From: Streptomyces galbus
GTDB taxonomy: Bacteria > Actinomycetota > Actinomycetes > Streptomycetales > Streptomycetaceae
Assembly: GCF_005280195.1 (NCBI RefSeq)
Contig: NZ_SZPR01000025.1
Location: 62,001-126,000 of the forward strand
Length of the DNA stretch: 64,000 nt
Reading direction: 5' to 3'
This document shows, one piece after another, positions 51,944 through 60,234 of this stretch. Position 1 is the first letter of the stretch, and each line of letters begins with the position of its first letter. The notes under the pieces are model-generated. The model was not told the origin of the DNA and did not search any database. It saw only the letters and a program-made list of their open reading frames with translations. A program made the position numbers and the translations under genes.

Positions 51944-52139
51944 TGAGCGCTCGTTTCACGATGGCCTGCATCTGCTCGGCGACGGCCGGAGACGTCACCA
52001 CCTTGTAGAGGAGCACCGCGAACGCCACCGCCGCGACGATCCCCATCGCGTACTCGGAGGTGACCATCCCCGCGTCCCCTCGCGCCGCCCGCACCCTGCA
52101 CACCAGGGCACGCAGTCGCGCCCGTACCGCCTTGTACAT
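51930..52139 (-). CDS. DUF4244 Flp-pilin-like protein
   Basis: A 69-residue protein: leader MYKAVRARLRALVCRVRAARGDAG, then MVTSEYAMGIVAAVAFAVLLYKVVTS, ending VKRALSARM. The G|MVTSE junction with Glu at +5 fits prepilin processing; a single hydrophobic helix follows. DUF4244 proteins are the likely major pilins of actinobacterial tad loci. ATG at 52139. Confidence 0.9.
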   Translation of the reverse strand: MYKAVRARLRALVCRVRAARGDAGMVTSEYAMGIVAAVAFAVLLYKVVTSPAVAEQMQAIVKRALSARM

Positions 52140-52273
52140 CTCAACCCCCGTGAGGTCTCGTTCCGTTGTCTTGTCTTGTCTTGTCGCGTCGTGCGTGTCG
52201 TGTCGCTTCGCGTCATGTCATGCCGTGCATCGCTGTCGCTTCGCCGATCGGCCCGTTCGGGCCCCTCACCCCG
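52140..52273. other. tad operon gap with (TTGTC)4 repeat
   Basis: 134 bases between tadC and the pilin gene. It contains four exact tandem copies of TTGTC (52166-52185), then several GTC-ending variants (GTCGTGCG, GTCGTGTCG). It has no coding frame and lower GC content than the flanks. It may hold an internal pilin promoter or transcript processing site. Confidence 0.6.
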
Positions 52274-53068
52274 TCACGGCCCACCTCCTCCCAGCACGCC
52301 GCCCGCCAGCCCGATCACCACGGGCAGCACCCCCACGGCGATGAAGGCCGGCAGGAAGCACAGACCCACGGGCGCGGTGACCACGACGGCCGCGCGCCGG
52401 GCACGTGCCGTCGCCGAGCGCACCCACTGCGCGCGGGCGTCGGCGGCGAGCCGTGCGACCGGTCCGGCCGCCGGGAGCCCCGACACGTCCGCCTTCTCCA
52501 GCAGCGCCGCCAGGGGTGCCGCTCCGGGCGCCGAGGCCAACCGGCGCCACGCCTCGGCCGGTTCGCCGCCGAGCCGGACCTCCGCCGCACCGCGCGCCAA
52601 CCCCTCACCCACCGGACCGCCGAGTGCCTCCCCCACGGCCTGCGCGGCCGCCACCGGTCCCGCCCCGGCCGCGATGCAGGCGGCCAGCAGGTCGGCCGCC
52701 AGCGGGAGTTGGCGGGCCGCCTCGGCCTGGTGCTCGGCCTGCTGCGCCGCACCGGACGCCTCCTGCCGCCGGCGCCACCGCCACAGCCCCGCCGCGCCGC
52801 ACAGGCCGACCACGATCCCGGTGACTCCCCCGATCAGCGCCCAGCCGATGCCCACGACCCCGACCTCGGGCAGCCACCGCCGCGCACGGTCGCCCAGCAC
52901 GGGCCGCGGGGTCAGGGTCCGCCGCGCCACCGCCACCGCCAGCAGCTCGGCGGCCCGCTGTCGCGCGCGTCGCCGGTGCCGTACGCCCTCGGCCCACCGC
53001 ACCAGCCACACGAGGGCCACCGCGATCCCCACGACCGCCCCCAGCCTGTGGACGAACTCGGCGCTCAC
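52274..53068 (-). CDS. tadC: TadC-like type II secretion F-domain protein
   Basis: A 264-residue membrane protein of the T2SF family. Membrane segments are at about 10-25, 75-100, and two at the C-terminus (RAAVVVTAPVGLCFLPAFIAVGVLPVVIGLAGGVLG). The T2SF core is ADLLAACIAAGAGPVAAAQAVGEALGGPVGEGL. It forms the inner-membrane platform of a Tad pilus machine with TadB. GTG at 53068 (VSAEFVHRL) behind GGGGATG; an ATG at 53092 would add eight residues. 43 bases downstream of tadB. Confidence 0.87.
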   Translation of the reverse strand: MSAEFVHRLGAVVGIAVALVWLVRWAEGVRHRRRARQRAAELLAVAVARRTLTPRPVLGDRARRWLPEVGVVGIGWALIGGVTGIVVGLCGAAGLWRWRRRQEASGAAQQAEHQAEAARQLPLAADLLAACIAAGAGPVAAAQAVGEALGGPVGEGLARGAAEVRLGGEPAEAWRRLASAPGAAPLAALLEKADVSGLPAAGPVARLAADARAQWVRSATARARRAAVVVTAPVGLCFLPAFIAVGVLPVVIGLAGGVLGGGGP

Positions 53069-53111
53069 CGCACATCCCCGTTCTCGCTGCACGTCCGGTC
53101 CTCGCTCCGTC

Positions 53112-53981
53112 TCATGCCGCCTCGGCCCCCTTCACGACCCGCAGCGCCCACCACAACCCGGCGCCCTCCAGCACCGCTCCGGCCACCAGGCAGCCGAGGC
53201 CCGCGCCGGTGTGCAGCAGGACGTGCAGCGGATCGGCGCCCAACGCCGCACCGAGAAGCAGGCCGAGGACCGGCAGCCCGGCGAGCATCACCGCCGTGGA
53301 CCGCGGACCGGCCAACTGGGCCCGCAGGTCGGCGCGCTGGTCGCGTTCGGCCCGCAGGGCTCCTTCCAGGCGGTCCAGTCCGTCGGCGAGGCCGGCGCCC
53401 TGGTCCACGGCCACGCGCCAGCACGCCGCCAGCCCCAGCAGTCCCTCCGCGCCCGGCCGCCGGGCAGCCGCCGCGAGCGCTCCGGGCACGTCCCCGCCGA
53501 ACCGGGCCGCCGCCAACACCCCCGCCTGCGCCCCGCCCAGCCCTCCGGAGTCCCGCGCCGCCACCAGCAGCGCCTCCCCGGGCTGCCGTCCCGCCCGCAC
53601 CTCACCGGCGAGCGAGGCACACAGCGCGATCACCGCGTCCCCCCGGCGCTCACGGGCCCGCCGCCGCGCCCCGGCCCGGCGCACCCGGCCCAGCAGCGGC
53701 ACCCCGACCGCCCCCGCGGCGACCGGTAGCACCGACGCCCCCAGCACCGAGAGCGCCACCCCGGCCACGAGCGACCACCACTCCGGGCGCCACCTCCGCC
53801 GGATCCGTCTCACCTCGTCGGCCCAGTCCTGCCACGTCGGCGGCCCGGCACCCACCACTCCGCCACCGGCCAGCACCAGCCGGGCCCGCCGGGCCCCGGA
53901 GTGCCACCGGCTCGACATCCACGCCGCCACCGCGGCCCACGCCACGGCCGCCACGGTCGCCACCTCACGCAACGCGCTCAC
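53112..53981 (-). CDS. tadB: TadB-like type II secretion F-domain protein
   Basis: A 289-residue membrane protein with a T2SF domain (VIALCASLAGEVRAGRQPGEALLVAARDSGGLGGAQ, then ACWRVAVDQGAGLADGLDRLEGALRAERDQRADLRAQLAGPRSTAVMLAGLPVLGLLLG). It pairs with TadC. The start GTG overlaps the tadA stop by four bases (GTGA), so it is translationally coupled to the ATPase. Confidence 0.88.
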   Translation of the reverse strand: MSALREVATVAAVAWAAVAAWMSSRWHSGARRARLVLAGGGVVGAGPPTWQDWADEVRRIRRRWRPEWWSLVAGVALSVLGASVLPVAAGAVGVPLLGRVRRAGARRRARERRGDAVIALCASLAGEVRAGRQPGEALLVAARDSGGLGGAQAGVLAAARFGGDVPGALAAAARRPGAEGLLGLAACWRVAVDQGAGLADGLDRLEGALRAERDQRADLRAQLAGPRSTAVMLAGLPVLGLLLGAALGADPLHVLLHTGAGLGCLVAGAVLEGAGLWWALRVVKGAEAA

Positions 53982-55294
53982 CACGCCCCTCCCGCCGTTC
54001 CAGCGGGGTGCACACCCACCGGACCCGCCGCCACACCCACGGGATGCGGGACCCAGCCCGCGCCCGACGTACCCATCGCACCCGGCCCGCTCAGCGCATC
54101 CGCAGCGCCCCCCGACGCACGCACCCCGCCCGCGCCCAGCAACCCCCGCAACCGGCCCCAGCCGACCTCCTCCACGAACGCCCCCGCCTCCCACCGCAGC
54201 GCCGGCACGGTCCGCACCAGCCCCGCGGGGTCCCGCTCCAGCACGTGCACCTCGGCGATGCGCCGCTGTCCCGTCCGGTCCCGCACGAGGTGGATCACGA
54301 CCGACAGCGCCGCCGCCAACTGGCTGTGCAGGGCGGCCCGGTCCAGCCCGGCCGCCGTGCCGAGCGCCTCGAGACGAGCCGGTACGTCCGCCGCCGCGTT
54401 GGCGTGGACCGTCCCGCACCCGCCCTCGTGGCCGGTGTTGAGCGCGGCCAGCAGATGCACGACCTCCGCTCCGCGGACCTCCCCGACGACCAGCCGGTCG
54501 GGCCGCATCCGCAGCGCCTGCCGCACCAGGTCCTCGAGCGTGACGAGCCCGACGCCCTCCTGGTTGGCGGGTCTGGTCTCCAGCCGCACCACGTGCGGGT
54601 GGTCGGGCCGCAGCTCGGCCGAGTCTTCCGCGAGCACGATCCGCTCGCCGGGCCCGACGAGCCCGAGCAGTGCGCTCAGCAGGGTCGTCTTGCCGCTCCC
54701 GGTGCCGCCGCTGACCAGGAAGGACAGCCGCGCCTCCAGCAGATCCCGCAGCACGCGGTCACCGCCGGGCGGCACCGTGCCGGCGGCGACCAGCTCGTCC
54801 AGGGTGAACGCTCGGGGGCGTACCACCCGCAGCGCCAGGCACGTGCAGCCGACGGCCACCGGGGGCAGCACCGCATGCAGCCGGGTCCCGTCGGGCAGCC
54901 GGGCGTCCACCCACGGCCGGGCGTCGTCCAGGCGCCGTCCGGCCACCGCGGCCAGGCGTTGCGCGAGGCGTCGTACCGCCGCCGCGTCCGGGAAGGACAC
55001 GTCGGTCCGCTCCAGGCCGCCGCCCCGGTCCACCCACACCCGGTCGGGTGCGGAGACCAGGACGTCGGTGACCGACGGATCGGCGAGCAACGGCTCCAGC
55101 GGGCCGCTGCCGACCAGCTCGGAGCGCAACCGCTCCGCCGCGCCGAGGACTTCCGCGTCCCCGAGCACCCTGCCCTGCTCGCGCAGCGCCTGCGCCACGC
55201 GTGCGGGCGTCGGCTCGGACCCGCTCTCGGCGAGCCACCGCCGCACCCCGTCCAGCAGCGCCGGGGCGTCCCGTTCGTCGAATCCCGCGCTCAT
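53978..55294 (-). CDS. tadA: TadA/CpaF secretion ATPase
   Basis: A 438-residue VirB11/CpaF-type ATPase powering pilus assembly. Walker A SGGTGSGKTTLLSALLGL near residue 200, Asp box VLAEDSAEL, Walker B RPDRLVVGEVRGAEVV, and His box TGHEGGCGTVHANAAADVPARLEAL are all intact. The N-terminal domain (about 1-150) is the family's ring-forming domain. The C-terminal 60 residues are a glycine-rich tail. Its start overlaps the upstream CpaE-like gene stop by four bases. Confidence 0.94.
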   Translation of the reverse strand: MSAGFDERDAPALLDGVRRWLAESGSEPTPARVAQALREQGRVLGDAEVLGAAERLRSELVGSGPLEPLLADPSVTDVLVSAPDRVWVDRGGGLERTDVSFPDAAAVRRLAQRLAAVAGRRLDDARPWVDARLPDGTRLHAVLPPVAVGCTCLALRVVRPRAFTLDELVAAGTVPPGGDRVLRDLLEARLSFLVSGGTGSGKTTLLSALLGLVGPGERIVLAEDSAELRPDHPHVVRLETRPANQEGVGLVTLEDLVRQALRMRPDRLVVGEVRGAEVVHLLAALNTGHEGGCGTVHANAAADVPARLEALGTAAGLDRAALHSQLAAALSVVIHLVRDRTGQRRIAEVHVLERDPAGLVRTVPALRWEAGAFVEEVGWGRLRGLLGAGGVRASGGAADALSGPGAMGTSGAGWVPHPVGVAAGPVGVHPAGTAGGAW

Positions 55295-56403
55295 CCGCTC
55301 CCCACCTCCGCCGACGCCCGCTCCCAGAACTCCTTGCAGAAGCGCGCGAGCGGTCCGCGCGCCGACGCTCCCGGCGGGGTCCGGCCGCCGTCCGGGCGGA
55401 GCAGCGCCGGCTCCACGGGCACCTCGCCCACCAGTGGCAGGCCGAGCAGGCGGGCCACCTCGCGGTCGTCCAGGCCGGGGGCGTACGGGCCGCGGACGGC
55501 GACCCTGAGGTCCTTCAGGACCATGCCGACGGCGGAGGCGACCTGTCCGGCCGCGGCGACGGCGCGCAGTTCGGCCGGCACGACGAGCAGTCCGACGTCG
55601 AGCTGGGCCAGCACCTCGGCGACGCCGTCGTCGACACGGCGCGGCAGGTCGACGACGACCGTGCCGCCCCGCCGGCGGGCCGCGGCGAGGACGGCGCGGA
55701 CGGCCTGCGGAGGGACGGCGACCCGGTCACCGCGGTCCCAGCTGAGCACCCGCAGGGCGTGCAGCTCGGGCAACGACTCCTCCAGGGCGCCCCCGCCGAC
55801 GCGGCCGCGCGAGGCGGCGAACGCGGGCCAGCGCAGGCCCTGGGCCGTCTCGCCGCCGAGGAGTACGTCGAGTCCGCCGCCCAGGGGATCGGCGTCCACG
55901 AGCAGGGTGCGCAGTCCCTCGCGCGCGGAGGTGACGGCGAGGGCGCACGCGAGCGTGGAGGCTCCGGCCCCGCCGCGGCCGCCGATGACCCCGACGGTCA
56001 GGGCGGGTCGCCCCACGCCCTCGGCGACGTCGGCGATCCGGTCGACCAGCCACTGCTCGCCGTCGGGCAGCACCAGGACGTGGTCAGCGCCGATCTCGAC
56101 GGCCCGGCGCCAGACACCGGAGTCGTCCTGGTCGCGTCCGACGAGGACCACGCCGCGCCGTCGGGCGGCCCCCCGGACCCGCCGGGCGGCGTCGTCGCCG
56201 ACCAGGACCAGCGGTGCGGACTCCCAGCCGCCCCTTCCCCGCGGGAGCGAGTGGCGCACCTCTGGTGTGGCGCCGGCGGCGGCGCACAGCCGCAGCAGGT
56301 CGTCGAGGAGCTCGGTGTCCTCGGTGACGATCAACGGCCTTCCCGGCCGGCCCGAGATCGCGGGTGGCGGGTCGTGTGTGACGGCTCCGGTCACGGTGTC
56401 CAT
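55291..56403 (-). CDS. CpaE-like / septum-site-determining protein (Ssd)
   Basis: A 370-residue ParA/MinD-superfamily protein with an N-terminal receiver-like domain (about 25-130, LIVTEDTELLDDLLRLCAAAGATPEV). The ATPase domain begins VGVIGGRGGAGASTLACALA near residue 140; the Walker A lysine is Ala, as in CpaE. Further motifs: LLVDADPLGGGLDVLLGG and VVDLPRRVDDGV. In tad systems CpaE directs the machine's position; the mycobacterial relative is called Ssd. First gene of the operon (56403 is the start), followed by tadA with an ATGA overlap. Confidence 0.9.
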   Translation of the reverse strand: MDTVTGAVTHDPPPAISGRPGRPLIVTEDTELLDDLLRLCAAAGATPEVRHSLPRGRGGWESAPLVLVGDDAARRVRGAARRRGVVLVGRDQDDSGVWRRAVEIGADHVLVLPDGEQWLVDRIADVAEGVGRPALTVGVIGGRGGAGASTLACALAVTSAREGLRTLLVDADPLGGGLDVLLGGETAQGLRWPAFAASRGRVGGGALEESLPELHALRVLSWDRGDRVAVPPQAVRAVLAAARRRGGTVVVDLPRRVDDGVAEVLAQLDVGLLVVPAELRAVAAAGQVASAVGMVLKDLRVAVRGPYAPGLDDREVARLLGLPLVGEVPVEPALLRPDGGRTPPGASARGPLARFCKEFWERASAEVGSG

Positions 56404-57012
56404 CCCCCTTCGCTGCGTCTCGCCGAGCCCCTGCGGCCCCGCGATTGCCGAATGTGTGAAGAACCGGCGGCCGGCCCTCCAATGAACGGCCGTGAGGAAC
56501 AGCCGTCTTGAACGGACGGCGGAAACCGGCCGTGGGCGTCCGACAAACGGAACGGGACATGAACTCGGCCCGAGCGGGACGCCTGGGAATCACCGTGCAG
56601 CGAAGCCGGAAATCGTGTGGATCTTGGTCGATTTCTGTGGACGAGTCAGGGCTTGTGAATATCGCCATCACCCAAACCGGTGAGCCCTGCGGCAACTCCT
56701 GCGCGGTTTCCACAGAGCAGTCCCACGACTACACACAGTGACTAACCTGGGGTGCGCGACGCGGGGCATGCGCGGCGACCAGGAGAGGAGGCCGCACCGC
56801 GATGGGAGGGGAAAAATACGTCCGGACATGCGACGACCCCCGCCGGGGGGGAGAGCGGGGGTCGTCTCCACGGCCGACTCGGGGGGGGAGGAGTCGGACC
56901 GGGTTAGCACGGTCGCGAACGATCCGTGACTTCCATGGTGTACCCGACAGCCCTGTCAGGCAAACCCACGCGCCCACCTTACGCCGAATGGGCTGCCCCT
57001 ATGCTCAGAGGC
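56404..57012. other. non-coding gap with two strong hairpins
   Basis: Between the divergent tad operon and HAD gene. Two hairpins lie at 56832-56866 (GACGACCCCCGC with GCGGGGGTCGTC) and 56874-56897 (CCGACTC with GAGTCGG, loop rich in G). I see no supported gene. Much of 56500-56760 is AT-richer than usual. Confidence 0.6.
56832..56897 (+). terminator. tandem hairpins upstream of the HAD gene
   Basis: Stem 1 is 12 perfect bp (56832-56843 with 56855-56866), stem 2 is 7 perfect bp (56874-56880 with 56891-56897) with a G-tract loop. Either ends a short leader or small RNA, or forms the leader structure of the downstream HAD gene. Confidence 0.5.
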
Positions 57013-57837
57013 GTGGAAAACCACTCCCTGCACCGCACAGCCGCCTTCTTCGATCTGGACAAGACGGTCATTGCGAAGTCGAGCACGCTCACCTTCAGCA
57101 AGTCGTTCTACCAAGGCGGTCTGATCAACCGCAGGGCCGCCTTGCGTACCGCGTATGCCCAGTTCGTCTTCCTCGTGGGCGGTATGGACCACGAGCAGAT
57201 GGAACGCACCCGCGAGTACCTGTCCGCCATGGTGCGCGGGTGGAACGTCCAGCAGGTGAAGGACATCGTGGCCGAGACCCTGCACCAGCTGATCGACCCG
57301 ATCATCTACGACGAGGCCGCCTCCCTCATCGAGGAGCACCACCGGGCCGGCCGCGACGTCGTGATCGTCTCCACCTCCGGCGCCGAGGTCGTCGAGCCGA
57401 TCGGTGAACTGCTCGGCGCCGACCGGGTGGTGGCGACCCGGATGGTCGTGGGCGACGACGGCTGCTTCACCGGCGAGGTGGAGTACTACGCGTACGGACC
57501 GACCAAGGCGGAGGCGATCCGGGAGCTGGCGCAGTCCGAGCACTACGACCTCGAGCGCTGCTACGCCTACAGCGACTCGGCGACCGACCTGCCGATGCTG
57601 GAGACGGTGGGCCATCCGCACGCGGTGAACCCGGACCGGACGCTGCGCCGCGAGGCCGTGGCGCGCGGGTGGCCGATCCTCGACTTCCACCGCCCGGTGC
57701 GCCTCAAGCAGCGGATGCCGCGCTTCGCCGTGCCACCGCGCCCGGCCCTGGTGGTGGCGGCGGCCGTGGGAGCGGCGGCGGCCACGGCGGGCCTGGTCTG
57801 GTACGCCAGCCGGCGCCGGGCGGCCGCACCCGCCTGA
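57013..57837 (+). CDS. HAD-superfamily phosphatase (IB, morphological differentiation-associated)
   Basis: A 274-residue HAD protein with motif I AAFFDLDKTVIAKSS (nucleophile Asp at about residue 13), motif II VIVSTSGAEVVEP near 105 and motif III/IV YAYSDSATDLPMLETVGHPHAVNPD near 190-210. One C-terminal hydrophobic segment (ALVVAAAVGAAAATAGLVWYASRRR) probably anchors it in the membrane. S. coelicolor SCO3558 is annotated, from memory, as a morphological differentiation-associated protein. Start: GTG at 57013 (VENHSLHRTAAFFD) fits relatives; ATG at 57001 would add four residues. Confidence 0.9.
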   Translation: MENHSLHRTAAFFDLDKTVIAKSSTLTFSKSFYQGGLINRRAALRTAYAQFVFLVGGMDHEQMERTREYLSAMVRGWNVQQVKDIVAETLHQLIDPIIYDEAASLIEEHHRAGRDVVIVSTSGAEVVEPIGELLGADRVVATRMVVGDDGCFTGEVEYYAYGPTKAEAIRELAQSEHYDLERCYAYSDSATDLPMLETVGHPHAVNPDRTLRREAVARGWPILDFHRPVRLKQRMPRFAVPPRPALVVAAAVGAAAATAGLVWYASRRRAAAPA

Positions 57838-57899
57838 GCCGTCCTGCCGTCTGGACGTCCGGCCGTCCGGCGGCCTCCGGCGTCGTACGCCTGCCCGTT

Positions 57900-58208
57900 T
57901 CCGTGCTGTTTGAGCGCAAAAGTAAAGAACTCGGGTCAGGGCTTTCGCTCGCCGGGGGCTTGGAGTACAAAGGTTTTAACGGCCCGCGAGACCAAAGGAC
58001 ATCCGCGAGGATCCCCTTCTTCAACGCATTGGCCCCACGGACCGAGCATGAACACCGGGCACCCACGCGACGTCGACCCGTCGATTACGGGCCAGCCGCA
58101 CCAGGTGGCGGGCAAAGTCCCCGACCTGATGGGCACATATCGAGGACGCTTGGTAACCCGGTGGGCATGCCAGCGGCGGTACGAGCCCTCGTACCGCCGC
58201 AACCCTTT
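57900..58208 (+). ncRNA. candidate structured RNA, possibly 6S-like
   Basis: Between orthologues of SCO3558 and SCO3559, where I recall a 6S-like RNA was reported in S. coelicolor. Seen directly: AT-rich, non-coding sequence with long-range pairing potential (CGGGGGCTT at about 57954 with AAGTCCCCG at about 58120), followed by a strong hairpin and a TTTT run at 58205-58208. Ends and strand are approximate; I could not derive a full 6S fold. Confidence 0.4.
58173..58208 (+). terminator. intrinsic terminator after candidate RNA
   Basis: GCGGCGGTACGAG (58173-58185) pairs perfectly with CTCGTACCGCCGC (58188-58200), followed by AACCCTTTT. A second small hairpin, GCCCCC-TCGT-GGGGGC, lies at 58211-58226. 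It ends the candidate RNA or the HAD transcript. Confidence 0.8.
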
Positions 58209-58260
58209 TCGCCCCCTCGTGGGGGCCTTCGTCGTTCGCCCCCGTGACAGGCGCCCTCGC

Positions 58261-59085
58261 CTACGCCGCTCCGCGCTGCAGGGCCTCGCACACCGCCGTC
58301 GACTCGCGGGCACCCAGTTCCACGGCCCGGCCGCAGTGGGCGATCCACGCCGCCATGCCCTCGGGCGTGCCGGAGACATAGCCGTCCAGGGCCGCGAGAT
58401 AGGCCGCACGGCCTAGTTCCGCGTGCCCCACCTCGGACGGGCAGACGGCCTTGGGGTCGAGACCGCTGCCGATCAGCACGATGCGTTCGGCCGCGCGCGC
58501 GACGAGGCCGTTGTGGGAGACGAAGGGCCGCAGGGCGAGGAGTTCGCCGTGGACGACGGCGGCCGTCACCAGGGCGGGCGCGGAGCTGCCCGCGACGATC
58601 AGCTCGGCGAGGCCGTCCAGTCGGCCGGACACCTCGCCGGCGCCCGGTGCCGGCAGCTCGACGAGCGGCTCGCGCACCGCTTCACCGGCCCGTCGCGGCC
58701 GCCCCACCGCGTCGTCCGCCTCCGCGGCGGCCACGACGTGCAGCCGGGCCAGCACCCGCAGGGGCGACTGCCGCCAGATCGACAGCAGCTGGCCCGCCTC
58801 CGCGGTCAGCCGCAGCGCTGCGCCCACCGTCCGCGCCTCGTCGTCCGCGCCGAAGTCGCTGCGCCGGCGCACCTCCTCCAGGGCCCAGTCCGCGCCGGAC
58901 AGCGCGGCGGAGCCGCGGGAGGCGCGCAGAGCGGCCTCGGAGGTGATCTCGGTACTGCGGCGGCGCATGATGCGGTGCCCGTAGACCCGGTCCACGGCCT
59001 TGCGGACGGATTCGACGGAATCGGGCACGCCGGGCAGCGAGCCCAGGGTCGCGAGCGGATCGGCGGTCGCACCTGTCGTACTCAT
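58261..59085 (-). CDS. degenerate Fic-like protein
   Basis: A 274-residue, mostly helical protein. The segment HGELLALRPFVSHNGLVARAAERIVL (about 195-220) aligns with the Fic motif HPFxxGNGRxxR. Here the catalytic His is Arg, the first Gly is His and the first Arg is Leu; Phe, Asn-Gly and the last Arg remain. AMP transfer is therefore unlikely. The orthologue in S. coelicolor is annotated oxidoreductase, from memory, without support from this motif. ATG at 59085. Divergent from the CooC-like ATPase, about 100 bases apart. Confidence 0.65.
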   Translation of the reverse strand: MSTTGATADPLATLGSLPGVPDSVESVRKAVDRVYGHRIMRRRSTEITSEAALRASRGSAALSGADWALEEVRRRSDFGADDEARTVGAALRLTAEAGQLLSIWRQSPLRVLARLHVVAAAEADDAVGRPRRAGEAVREPLVELPAPGAGEVSGRLDGLAELIVAGSSAPALVTAAVVHGELLALRPFVSHNGLVARAAERIVLIGSGLDPKAVCPSEVGHAELGRAAYLAALDGYVSGTPEGMAAWIAHCGRAVELGARESTAVCEALQRGAA

Positions 59086-59186
59086 GCGCACGACCCTACG
59101 CACCCCCGGCCGTGAGCCCACGATGGAGTGGCCTTCTTCACGCACCGCTGCCACTCACCGCTGCCGAGCGACTACGCTTCGTGAAC

Positions 59187-60167
59187 ATGAAAATTGCTTT
59201 CGTCGGGAAGGGCGGCAGCGGCAAGACCACCCTCTCCTCCCTGTTCATCCGTCACCTCGCGGCGAGCGGCGCGCCGGTCATCGCCGTCGACGCCGACATC
59301 AACCAGCACCTGGGGGCCGCCCTCGGCCTGGAGGAGGCGGATGCCGCCGCACTGCCCGCGCTGGGCGAGCACCTGCCCCTGATCAAAGACCACCTGCGCG
59401 GGTCCAACCCCCGCATCGCCTCCGCGGGAACGATGATCAAGACGACCCCGCCCGGCGAGGGTTCCCGGCTGCTGCGGGTCCAGGAGGACAACCCGGTCTA
59501 CGACGCCTGTGCCCGCCCGGTGGAACTCGACGGCGGCGCCGTCCGTTTGATGGTCACGGGCCCCTTCACGGACGCCGACCTGGGGGTCGCCTGCTACCAC
59601 TCCAAGACCGGAGCCGTGGAGCTGTGCCTGAACCACCTGGTGGACGGCCCCGACGAGTACGTCGTGGTCGACATGACGGCGGGCTCGGACTCCTTCGCCT
59701 CCGGCATGTTCACCCGCTTCGACATGACGTTCCTCGTCGCCGAGCCGACCCGGAAGGGAGTCTCCGTCCACCGCCAGTACAAGGAGTACGCCCGTGACTA
59801 CGGCGTCGAGCTGAAGGTCGTCGGCAACAAGGTGCAGGGACAGGACGACATCGACTTCCTGCGCGCCGAGGTCGGTGACGACCTGCTGGTGACGGTCGGG
59901 CAGTCGGACTGGGTCCGCGCCATGGAGAAGGGCCGCCCGCCCCGGTTCGAGCTCCTGGAGGAGCCCCACCACGAGGCCCTGCGCCGGCTGCGGTCGGCCG
60001 CCGACGCGACGTACGCGCGGCGCGACTGGGAGCGCTACACCCGCCAGATGGTCCACTTCCACCTGAAGAACGCCCGGTCCTGGGGGAACGAGCGCACCGG
60101 GGCCGACCTGGCCGCGCAGGTCGACCCCGGGTTCGTGCTCCGCGAGGGCGTCACCGCCCCCGCGTAG
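59187..60167 (+). CDS. CooC-like ParA-superfamily ATPase
   Basis: A 326-residue ATPase with the deviant Walker A GKGGSGKTTLSSLF at residues 7-20 and VDADINQHLGAALGL, VVVDMTAGSDSFASG, then KVVGNKVQGQDD. These match CooC-type nickel/metal insertases and related accessory ATPases, but no metalloenzyme gene is visible in the window. A C-terminal arm of about 60 residues is unlike CooC (TRQMVHFHLKNARSWGNERTGADL). ATG at 59187; a GTG at 59181 is possible. It follows the divergent Fic-like gene. Confidence 0.85.
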   Translation: MKIAFVGKGGSGKTTLSSLFIRHLAASGAPVIAVDADINQHLGAALGLEEADAAALPALGEHLPLIKDHLRGSNPRIASAGTMIKTTPPGEGSRLLRVQEDNPVYDACARPVELDGGAVRLMVTGPFTDADLGVACYHSKTGAVELCLNHLVDGPDEYVVVDMTAGSDSFASGMFTRFDMTFLVAEPTRKGVSVHRQYKEYARDYGVELKVVGNKVQGQDDIDFLRAEVGDDLLVTVGQSDWVRAMEKGRPPRFELLEEPHHEALRRLRSAADATYARRDWERYTRQMVHFHLKNARSWGNERTGADLAAQVDPGFVLREGVTAPA

Positions 60168-60234
60168 CCACGGCTCGGCCCTCGCGCAGCGACGGCTGAG
60201 CCGTTCCCGTAGCGACGGCCCGGCGTTCCCGTAG

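Larger units (their letters stand above)
57838..58260. other. non-coding gap with structured RNA candidate
   Basis: 423 bases with no supported gene between the HAD gene and the convergent Fic-like gene. Much of 57900-58160 is low in GC for this genome, without coding bias, and ends in a strong hairpin (58173-58200). See the ncRNA entry. Confidence 0.6.

Noticed and set aside
52166..56485. 1439-codon plus-strand frame opposite the tad operon
   Set aside because: Composition is Pro/Arg/Ala only; opposite to seven clear tad genes.
57013..57837. Second HAD gene start at 56926
   Set aside because: The upstream extension (VYPTALSGKPTRPPYAEW) has no conservation that I know of and no ribosome-binding site; the later start fits relatives.
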